Assembly: GCA_910584035.1 (NCBI GenBank)
Contig: CAJTZR010000102.1
Location: 1-7,039, forward strand
Reading direction: 5' to 3'
From: an uncultured Christensenella sp.
GTDB taxonomy: Bacteria > Bacillota > Clostridia > Christensenellales > UBA3700
DNA length: 7,039 bases
The translations under genes and the position numbers were made by a program. The notes beneath the pieces were generated by a model, which saw only the letters and a list, made by a program, of their open reading frames with translations, was not told the origin of the DNA and made no database searches. Positions 1 to 5,270 of this stretch are shown here, in pieces. Within the stretch, counting starts at the first letter, position 1. Each line of letters opens with the position of its first letter.

Positions 1-1
1 A

Positions 2-2290
2 AACATAAAAAGAGCGGGAATAATCTTTTTAGCGATAGCCATTATTTGTCTTATGACAATTGGTTGTTTGAGTGTCAATAGTGTAAATACTAGTTTGTTT
101 GATGGCTCTAAGAAAGGTTTTTCGGCTCAAGGATATAATAGTGGCAATAATGGTAGTGGTGTAAGCAATGATACTGCTATTAGAGATGGTGAAGTTGATG
201 AGCAAGAGGAAACTTTTGACTTTGAGTTAGGTGTTACTGGAAAAACTATGGAAGCAAGTTGGAAAGAGGCAGTTGCAGAAGCTTTATTGCCAGAAAATAG
301 CGGAAAGACTATAAAAGTTAGGTTGTTAAAAGATTGGGTTGCAGATTTAAATGATGATTATATGACCTCTTTTGGTACTGATACAACTAGGAAAGCTTTT
401 ATTGAAGGTACTATAAATGTTCCAGAAGGTGCAAATATTGAATTGCATTTAAATGAGAAAAAGATTGATAGGGGATTATTTAGACCAAGACAAAATGGTC
501 ACGTTATAACAGTTGCAGGAACATTGACGATTAGAGATACTGAAAATGCAATGTCTAAACTTTATTCTATTTATGAGCAATCACCAACTTTGCTTGCAAG
601 TGTTAAAGATGTAGGCAAAATAACTGGCGGTGCATCAAATTCTTCTGGCGGTGGTATCGCTCTTGTAGAGGATTCTCATTTAATAGTAAAAGGTGGAATG
701 ATTTGTCAAAATCGTGCCGGCAATAATGGTGGTGGAATAAGCGTAAAATTAGCAACACTAGATTTTTATGATGGTGTTGTAAATAATAACACAGCACCAA
801 ATTCTGAAGCAATAGGTGGTGCAATATCAATTATAGGGTCAGACGCTAATATATATGGTGGAATATTTGCAAATAATGAAGCACAATATCACGGCGGAGG
901 AGTAGCCATAGATCATTATGTAATTAGTAGTAGTAATATTGCAAAATCAAATGTAACAATTAAAAATGGCATTTTTGTTAATAATAAAGCTAGATATGGT
1001 GCGATTTCTGTTTATCGCTCTATGTTAGAGATATATGATTGCAAAGTTATAGATAATGTTGCAATAAATACTGGTGCAGGTATAATTGTTTGGGATATAG
1101 CAACGCTTAAAATGTATGGCGGGTTAGTTGCAAACAATAGAGCTGAATATGGTTTGGGTGGAATTTCTACGCAAGAGGCAAGTGGTGGTGCAATAATGGT
1201 TGGACGAACTTCATCTTTTACAATGGAGGGCGGTGAGATTTTCAATAACGAACTAATTAATTCTGCTAGTAGTACTTGTAATGGTGGTGGAATTGGTGGA
1301 CAGCAAAATGCAAGTATAGTTCTTTTAGGTGGAGTGATAAAAAACAATAAAATTATTGATTTGGGAGGTGCAGAATCTCTTGGCGGTGGCGTTTGTAATT
1401 TAATGAATACTGGTGAACTGGTTATTGGTGGTGAGTTACAAGTGTATTCAAACGAGGTAAATGGTAAGCCGTCAGATATTTTCCTTTACGAGGGGCAAAA
1501 GCTTAATATTAACAAGCCACTAATTAATAATCAAGATTTTTGTACTATTGGAATTCAGCTTGCAAATAGTTATGGCAATGTATCGTTTACTAATGGCTTT
1601 GGTGCAAATAATACAATAACTCCTAGCAATTTCTTTTTCAATAGCCTTGGTGGCAAAATAGCAAATTTAAGTAACTCTGAAGTAATGTTTGAAAACACTT
1701 TGGTAAGTGATAAATATGACTATATTTATTTTGAAAATAATAGCAGAAAGAGTTATAAAGATAACAATTTAACTCACGCACTTAATGACTTTGAAAAAAT
1801 AAAATATGTAAACAATGGTTTGCTGGTTCTTGGTAATATTGAAAGTTATACCTCCGTTAACGAGTTTGTGTCAAATATAAATTTTAATACCACAAATATT
1901 AAATTGATAAATAGTCAAGGTGTTTGGGTGTTAGATAAAGGCGTATTAAATGAGGATATAGGCATAACTGCAGATATGCTTGCGGATAAATATGAATTAT
2001 CAGTTGGGACAGGTTGGAGAGTTGAGACTTATTCTCTAAGCGGTGATATAATTGAAACAATCTACTTATCAGTATTGGGTGACCTAACTGGAGACGGCAA
2101 AGTAAATAGTGCAGACTTGAATTACTTAAGGCAGTTGGTAATTAGTGACAATATGTTTAATAGTTTGGATACTAAACCATATTTACAGTTAGCAACATTA
2201 ATAGTGAATAAAAATGGCTTATCAAGCGGTGATGCAGATATACTATGGCAAGTAGTGTTAGGCAATATTGATATAAGATATTTCATTTGA
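2..2290 (+). CDS. Exported right-handed beta-helix surface protein with C-terminal dockerin-like module (5' end cut by window)
   Basis: The first ATG (position 53) is not the true start. The same frame stays open to position 2 with no ATG, GTG or TTG, and codes NIKRAGIIFLAIAIICLM, a positively charged then hydrophobic signal-peptide stretch that the ATG would cut in half. The start must lie just left of the window. Residues below are numbered from the Met at 53. After a low-complexity Gly/Ser/Asn linker (about 20-45) comes a globular lead-in, then about nine rungs (about 190-475) in which GGGI/GGAI turns alternate with short beta segments and NN/NNxA turns, ending in DIFLY. This is the pattern of pectate-lyase-like or adhesin beta-helices. 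Residues 677-688 (DLTGDGKVNSAD) form a canonical dockerin calcium loop; a second copy near 715-735 is degenerate. It is probably secreted and binds a surface or glycan; no catalytic residues are recognisable. TIGC at 2-5 is a poor lipobox, so lipidation is doubtful. Confidence 0.85.
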   Translation, partial: NIKRAGIIFLAIAIICLMTIGCLSVNSVNTSLFDGSKKGFSAQGYNSGNNGSGVSNDTAIRDGEVDEQEETFDFELGVTGKTMEASWKEAVAEALLPENSGKTIKVRLLKDWVADLNDDYMTSFGTDTTRKAFIEGTINVPEGANIELHLNEKKIDRGLFRPRQNGHVITVAGTLTIRDTENAMSKLYSIYEQSPTLLASVKDVGKITGGASNSSGGGIALVEDSHLIVKGGMICQNRAGNNGGGISVKLATLDFYDGVVNNNTAPNSEAIGGAISIIGSDANIYGGIFANNEAQYHGGGVAIDHYVISSSNIAKSNVTIKNGIFVNNKARYGAISVYRSMLEIYDCKVIDNVAINTGAGIIVWDIATLKMYGGLVANNRAEYGLGGISTQEASGGAIMVGRTSSFTMEGGEIFNNELINSASSTCNGGGIGGQQNASIVLLGGVIKNNKIIDLGGAESLGGGVCNLMNTGELVIGGELQVYSNEVNGKPSDIFLYEGQKLNINKPLINNQDFCTIGIQLANSYGNVSFTNGFGANNTITPSNFFFNSLGGKIANLSNSEVMFENTLVSDKYDYIYFENNSRKSYKDNNLTHALNDFEKIKYVNNGLLVLGNIESYTSVNEFVSNINFNTTNIKLINSQGVWVLDKGVLNEDIGITADMLADKYELSVGTGWRVETYSLSGDIIETIYLSVLGDLTGDGKVNSADLNYLRQLVISDNMFNSLDTKPYLQLATLIVNKNGLSSGDADILWQVVLGNIDIRYFI

Positions 2291-2299
2291 AAATGTTAG

Positions 2300-2415
2300 G
2301 TTAAAATTTAACAACAATTAAAATTATAGTTTAAAACTTAATAACAAACTAAAACTATAGTTTAAAATACAATAATAATTAAAATTGTACTTAAAATTTA
2401 ATAATAATTAAAACA
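2300..2415. repeat. Four imperfect ~30-bp AT-rich tandem repeats
   Basis: Copies lie at 2300-2328, 2329-2359, 2360-2389 and 2390-2415 (29, 31, 30 and about 26 bp). Each begins with (G/C)TTAAAA or GTTTAAAA, continues with AAtAAtAAtt-like sequence and ends in AAAATTaTA or similar. The second junction is a perfect 12-bp palindrome, AAACTATAGTTT (2352-2363). The last copy runs into the 5' arm of the terminator, so the array would be the 3' untranslated end of the dockerin gene's mRNA. The units abut without spacers. Confidence 0.7.
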
Positions 2416-2451
2416 CCTAGATACAAAATTCCGTATCTAGGTTGTTTTTTT
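2411..2451 (+). terminator. Rho-independent terminator of the beta-helix/dockerin gene
   Basis: ACCTAGATAC (2415-2424) pairs perfectly with GTATCTAGGT (2433-2442) around an 8-nt loop. With one bulged T (2443) the stem extends by AAAC/GTTT to 14 bp, followed by a T-tract to 2451. It sits 120 nt past the stop codon. On the minus strand the hairpin is followed only by GTTTTAATT, so it may act weakly for the convergent lipase gene too. Confidence 0.88.
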
Positions 2452-2452
2452 C

Positions 2453-2490
2453 GGTGGTATTTAAAGTCCCGTAGGTTTAATATTGCCACC
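2453..2490. repeat. Imperfect inverted repeat between convergent genes
   Basis: GGTGG (2453-2457) pairs with CCACC (2486-2490), and TTAAA (2461-2465) with TTTAA (2476-2480), around a loop GTCCCGTAGG. An unequal internal loop separates the two stems. There is no U-tract directly after it on the plus strand. It may be a 3' processing or pausing hairpin for the minus-strand transcript, but this is weak. Confidence 0.35.
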
Positions 2491-2512
2491 AATTTAGGGG
2501 CGTTAAATTTTT

Positions 2513-2537
2513 AAAAAAGCTTGCGAAAATCGTGCTT
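2513..2537 (-). terminator. Candidate terminator of the PI-PLC-like lipoprotein gene
   Basis: Read on the minus strand, AAGC (2537-2534) pairs with GCTT (2520-2517). An inner CGA/TCG stem sits within, and a run of six T follows (2518-2513). It lies about 40 nt past the stop. The stem is short and has an asymmetric internal loop, so it is only a candidate. The stronger hairpin at 2411-2451 lies further on and could serve as backup. Confidence 0.4.
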
Positions 2538-2576
2538 ATTTTAAAAAAGCGTATAATTTTGTAGCATTGCTTGCCA

Positions 2577-3617
2577 TTATTGTGCTTTTGTAAAAGCTTC
2601 AAATTCTGTGACGTTATCGCTTTTTACAATGCCTTTTGCTAAATTAAGGTGAAGCACACTATTGGTCTTTTCAAGGTCACTGCCTACAAAGTCACGCATT
2701 ATTATGTTTACGGCATTTAGATAACTCGCATTGCTTTCCATATTGCGAATAAAGTTGCTCATATTTTGGTTATGTTTCTTTTCCAATTTTTCAAGATTGC
2801 CTAAAAGTGATGGTAGCGTCAATTGACCTTGCAAAACGGTAATACGATTTTGATTAGATAAAATATGTTCCATATACTTTGGCAGAGCTTCCTTTATAAA
2901 CTCATCAGTAGATTTTTTGTTTTCTACCTCATTATAAAGCGAATCAAGTACAGCATTTTCTATTGTGCAAGAATCATTATTGCGTCTAAAAAGATATGGA
3001 TATTCAGAAGAATTTGCTGAATTGTTTCCCCAAGTTATAATTACTTTGCCACGAACGTCTTTAAGCGTTAGACTTGCAATAAAGTCTAAATCAGTAAGAG
3101 AAGTATTATTTTGTATCGCAAAATCAAGTAAGCCAGTATCTTTGAGTGCTTTTATTACATCTTCTTGTGAGTCGTTTTTAAAATGTTGAAAGTCTAATAT
3201 TAAAAATTCACTTTTGTTAGTTTGCATAAAAACAACAATGTCTTTGGCAATACTTTCAAAAGAACAACCGCTTGTGTCTGGTCCGTGAAAAATGTTTAAT
3301 TCACCATTTTTCTTTTTGTTCACTCTTATGTCAAAGTATCTGCAACCAAATGAAAGTTGTTCGCCAATAGTATAATTTTGAGTGATTGTCATAGCTTTAT
3401 AAATGCTGTGTAACTCGGAAGTTCCGCTATCGTGAGAGCCTAGCAAAGCGATTTTTGTAATAGGTGTATCGTCTTTAATCTTGCTTAGCCAGCCATTATA
3501 GAAAGTTGCTTGCTTATCATCAAGTTTCAGAGGCTCATTTTTTGCACACGCTGTAAGCGAAAATGCAGCAATTACAAGGAATAAACAAGTTAAAAATATA
3601 GCTGTAAATTTTTTCAT
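2577..3617 (-). CDS. Lipoprotein of the phosphatidylinositol-specific phospholipase C (PI-PLC X domain) superfamily
   Basis: The 346-residue protein starts with a lipoprotein signal: KK, a hydrophobic core, then lipobox LTAC (21-24). It should be lipid-anchored at Cys24 on the outer face of the membrane. The rest matches the PI-PLC X fold: GSHDSGT with His62/Asp63; FDIR with Asp96/Arg98; IFHG with His111; LDFQHF at 141-146; IIMRDF with Asp309. In Bacillus-type enzymes two histidines act as base and acid with a nearby arginine; His62, Arg98 and His111 keep nearly the same spacing as His32, Arg69 and His82 there. The predicted reaction is metal-independent cleavage of phosphatidylinositol, or a related glycolipid headgroup, to diacylglycerol and an inositol cyclic phosphate. 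The substrate is not proven; this superfamily also includes members of unknown specificity. ATG at 3617 is supported by AAAGGAG five bases upstream. It is monocistronic, convergent with the dockerin gene and divergent from the recombinase. Confidence 0.87.
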   Translation of the reverse strand: MKKFTAIFLTCLFLVIAAFSLTACAKNEPLKLDDKQATFYNGWLSKIKDDTPITKIALLGSHDSGTSELHSIYKAMTITQNYTIGEQLSFGCRYFDIRVNKKKNGELNIFHGPDTSGCSFESIAKDIVVFMQTNKSEFLILDFQHFKNDSQEDVIKALKDTGLLDFAIQNNTSLTDLDFIASLTLKDVRGKVIITWGNNSANSSEYPYLFRRNNDSCTIENAVLDSLYNEVENKKSTDEFIKEALPKYMEHILSNQNRITVLQGQLTLPSLLGNLEKLEKKHNQNMSNFIRNMESNASYLNAVNIIMRDFVGSDLEKTNSVLHLNLAKGIVKSDNVTEFEAFTKAQ

Positions 3618-3622
3618 AATCT

Positions 3623-3629
3623 CTCCTTT
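3623..3629 (-). promoter_or_regulatory. Ribosome binding site of the PI-PLC-like gene
   Basis: On the minus strand, AAAGGAG ends five bases before the ATG at 3617. It fixes this start just ahead of the KK-hydrophobic lipoprotein signal. Confidence 0.85.
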
Positions 3630-3731
3630 CTAAAAGCCTCTTGTATGATAAAAGCAAATAAAATGTAAATTTTATAGTTAATATATAGGGCTGTGCATTA
3701 GTTTAAGTAACAAAAACTTCTTACAATGAGT

Positions 3732-3760
3732 ATTATACTACAAATTTTTGTAAAAGTAAA
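3732..3760 (-). promoter_or_regulatory. Sigma-A type promoter for the PI-PLC-like gene
   Basis: On the minus strand, TTTACT (3760-3755) and a perfect TATAAT (3737-3732) are separated by exactly 17 bases. Transcription would start near 3725, giving a leader of about 108 nt. That leader contains a 7-bp A/T hairpin (ATAAAAT/ATTTTAT, 3658-3675) and no recognised riboswitch. Confidence 0.7.
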
Positions 3761-3831
3761 GACAATTAAATGTATATAATTAGTGAAATAAATTTTGATA
3801 AAAATTACTAAATGCAATATTTGAATATTTT

Positions 3832-3888
3832 AAATGTAAATAAAATAAATTAAATATATAAAAATTTTCCGAAAATGTAAATAAAATA
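3832..3888. repeat. 16-bp direct repeat upstream of the recombinase gene
   Basis: AAATGTAAATAAAATA occurs exactly at 3832-3847 and 3873-3888, 41 bp apart (about four helical turns). The shorter form ATGTAAA recurs at 3890-3896, over the expected -35 region of the recombinase promoter, and AAATGTAAAT at 3661-3670. A 13-bp dyad ATTTTC-C-GAAAAT (3864-3876) overlaps the second copy. The repeats could be binding sites for the recombinase or an accessory protein. The base composition makes chance repeats more likely than usual. Confidence 0.5.
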
Positions 3889-3890
3889 TA

Positions 3891-3919
3891 TGTAAAATTG
3901 CTCCATTGTGAATTATAAT
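3891..3919 (+). promoter_or_regulatory. Likely promoter of the tyrosine recombinase
   Basis: A perfect -10 TATAAT lies at 3914-3919. The hexamer 17 bases upstream is TGTAAA (3891-3896), a poor -35 that belongs to the repeated ATGTAAA motif. A weak -35 covered by a repeated motif suggests control by a bound protein. Transcription would begin about 3926, roughly 43 nt before the start codon. Confidence 0.5.
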
Positions 3920-3922
3920 TAA

Positions 3923-3954
3923 ATTATCACCTTTGGTGAAATAATATTTTTTTT
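3923..3954 (+). promoter_or_regulatory. Hairpin followed by U8 in the recombinase leader
   Basis: TCACC (3927-3931) and GGTGA (3935-3939) pair around a TTT loop. With one bulge the stem extends by ATTA/TAAT. Eight T (3947-3954) follow, directly touching the AGGAGG ribosome binding site. The form resembles a weak intrinsic terminator placed between promoter and gene. It lies almost at the expected 5' end of the transcript, so it may instead protect the mRNA end or affect ribosome access. Confidence 0.45.
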
Positions 3955-3960
3955 AGGAGG
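3955..3960 (+). promoter_or_regulatory. Ribosome binding site of the tyrosine recombinase
   Basis: AGGAGG, a perfect anti-Shine-Dalgarno match, sits eight bases before the ATG at 3969 and decides this start. Confidence 0.9.
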
Positions 3961-3968
3961 ACCATAAT

Positions 3969-4901
3969 ATGGTTTACAAAAATTGGAGCAGTGAGTGGCT
4001 AAACTGCTACGTAAAGCCACAAGTAAAAGAGAGGACATACGCTAAGTATTGTCATTTGATGAACAGGCACATCTTGCCTGAGTTAGGCGATTATCATTTA
4101 GATGAATTGTCAACACGTGTGTTACAGCAATTTGTTAATAAATTGCAAGGCGAAGGATTTGCAAGTGCAACTATCCACGGAATGATTTCACTTTTGAAGT
4201 TGTCATTGATTAAAGCGGTAGAACTAGAGATTGTAGACAAAGAATATACAACATATCTAAGCAGACCAAAGATTCAAACAAAGAGGGTAGAATGTTTTAC
4301 TATTCAAGAACAACGCAAAATTGAAAATTACGCATCTATCTTAGAGAGACCTAAGTATTTTGGTATTTTGTTGTCACTTTATACTGGGATGAGATTAGGT
4401 GAACTACTTGCACTAGAGTGGTCAGACATTGATATTCGAAAGAACATTATCAAAGTAACAAAGTCTTGTCACGATAGCTGGAAAAATCACGGATATGTTA
4501 AGGTGATTGATACACCTAAAACATCAAATTCAGTACGTATTATTCCTATGCCTAAGGCTTTAATCCCTTACTTTAAGATTATGCGTAGACAAGCAGTTAC
4601 AAAGTTTGTTATACCAGGACGTACACCTTATGGTGCAGAGGTAAGGACATACCAAAGATTTTTTGAGAGTATGTTACGAGAAATTGGCGTGGCACACAAA
4701 GGTTTCCACTCTTTAAGGCACACTTTTGCTACAAGAGCACTTGAGTGTGGTATGGATGTTAAAACATTATCAGAAATTTTGGGACACGCTAGCCCAATGA
4801 TTACGTTAAACAGATATGCTCATTCAATGTTTGACCACAAGTCATCAATGATGAACAGACTTGGCAGACTATTAGTAAGGACTCAAGATAATTTTAATTA
4901 A
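3969..4901 (+). CDS. Tyrosine recombinase / site-specific integrase, complete catalytic set
   Basis: The 310-residue protein has a SAM-like core-binding domain (about 4-90) followed by the phage-integrase catalytic domain (about 105-290). All expected active-site residues are present: Arg142 in TGMRLGELLALEW, Lys184 in the TPKTSNSVR hairpin, His247 and Arg250 in HSLRHTFATRAL, His273 in LGHAS and the nucleophile Tyr283 in LNRYAH. It should cut and rejoin DNA through a 3'-phosphotyrosine link. Unlike Tn916- or lambda-type integrases (usually 350-400 residues) it lacks an N-terminal arm-binding domain. The core-binding domain starts within the first few residues, and the strong AGGAGG shows the start is not misplaced. 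No excisionase, relaxase or phage gene is adjacent. It may be a solo integrase, the remnant of an integrated element, or a DNA invertase-like recombinase. No attachment site is visible with confidence, and no clear terminator follows the gene. Confidence 0.93.
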   Translation: MVYKNWSSEWLNCYVKPQVKERTYAKYCHLMNRHILPELGDYHLDELSTRVLQQFVNKLQGEGFASATIHGMISLLKLSLIKAVELEIVDKEYTTYLSRPKIQTKRVECFTIQEQRKIENYASILERPKYFGILLSLYTGMRLGELLALEWSDIDIRKNIIKVTKSCHDSWKNHGYVKVIDTPKTSNSVRIIPMPKALIPYFKIMRRQAVTKFVIPGRTPYGAEVRTYQRFFESMLREIGVAHKGFHSLRHTFATRALECGMDVKTLSEILGHASPMITLNRYAHSMFDHKSSMMNRLGRLLVRTQDNFN

Positions 4902-4961
4902 TTTTCTTAAATTTTTCTAATTTTTTTATTTTCTGTTTGCTGTTTTTATGCAAATAGTATT

Positions 4962-4987
4962 TTTAAGTTTTAATCAATTTAAGTTTT
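4962..4987. repeat. Short direct repeat TTTAAGTTTT after the recombinase gene
   Basis: TTTAAGTTTT occurs at 4962-4971 and 4978-4987, with a 16-bp period. The gene-free stretch from 4902 up to the promoter at 5011 is otherwise T-rich and shows no convincing terminator hairpin or small gene. The repeat may be a recombinase site but could equally be low-complexity DNA. Confidence 0.3.
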
Positions 4988-5010
4988 TTCTTATCTATCT
5001 AAATTCTTAA

Positions 5011-5039
5011 TTGACATTTACCTGTTTTGATATTATAAT
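5011..5039 (+). promoter_or_regulatory. Perfect consensus sigma-A promoter driving the metallophosphoesterase
   Basis: TTGACA (5011-5016) and TATAAT (5034-5039) match the consensus at all twelve positions with the ideal 17-bp spacer. Transcription would start near 5046, leaving a leader of about 225 nt before the ATG at 5271. A perfect promoter this strong is normally restrained; the palindrome at 5050-5065 is the obvious candidate operator. Confidence 0.85.
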
Positions 5040-5049
5040 TGTATATATC

Positions 5050-5065
5050 ATACAAATATTTGTAT
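5050..5065. promoter_or_regulatory. Perfect 16-bp palindrome, candidate operator
   Basis: ATACAAAT followed by its exact reverse complement ATTTGTAT, with no spacer. It lies at about +4 to +19 from the expected start point of the consensus promoter, where a dimeric repressor would block transcription. It contains TACA...TGTA half-sites like those bound by several winged-helix repressors. No repressor gene is in the window, so the regulator is unknown. As RNA it could also form a short A/U hairpin. Confidence 0.55.
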
Positions 5066-5164
5066 TGTATTACGACACCTTATTTAACTCTATTATTGTG
5101 CGAAGTTACTAGCAAAAACATATTTTTATTTTTTGAAAATTTAGCATCAATAAGCATATGTAAA

Positions 5165-5243
5165 ACCATTTAATTTAGTAATTAATGGTGTAGGCTTGTC
5201 GTCAAAATTGATATTAATAGCTATGTTTTTGACAGCTTAGCTA
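5165..5243 (+). promoter_or_regulatory. Structured part of the metallophosphoesterase leader
   Basis: Several hairpins are possible in the ~225-nt leader. ACCATT/AATGGT (5165-5170, 5184-5189) extends by AATT/AATT across one bulge. GTCAAAA (5201-5207) pairs with TTTTGAC (5227-5233). TAGCTA occurs at 5218-5223 and 5238-5243 and the copies can pair with each other, excluding the previous stem. The alternatives resemble a switchable leader. I recognise no known riboswitch class, and no U-tract follows any stem. Confidence 0.35.
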
Positions 5244-5270
5244 CAATAAAGTATTAATCAAAGGGGAATT

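Noticed and set aside
53..67. Lipobox in the beta-helix protein (TIGC)
   Set aside because: The -3 residue is Thr rather than Leu/Val/Ile, so lipidation is not supported; signal peptidase I cleavage is at least as likely.
603..1347. Minus-strand open frames opposite the beta-helix region
   Set aside because: They are His/Leu- and Pro-rich antisense readings of the Gly/Asn repeats, without translation signals.
2300..2415. CRISPR array
   Set aside because: The ~30-bp copies abut with no unique spacers and differ from one another; no cas gene is nearby.
4990..5156. Inverted repeats flanking the consensus promoter (CTTAT..CTAAATT at 4990-5005 against AATTTAG..ATAAG near 5140-5156), suggesting an invertible promoter
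   Set aside because: Only 12 bases match, with unequal inner spacing; in DNA this AT-rich such a pair is expected by chance. Read-level evidence of inversion would be needed.
3888..5165. attL/attR direct repeat ATATGTAAAA (3888-3897 and 5156-5165) bracketing the recombinase
   Set aside because: Ten A/T-rich bases are too few to be significant here, and there is no tRNA or other typical integration target.
5229..5257. Second promoter TTGACA-17-TATTAA just before the metallophosphoesterase
   Set aside because: The -35 is perfect, but the -10 matches only four of six and transcription would start inside the ribosome binding site, leaving no usable leader.
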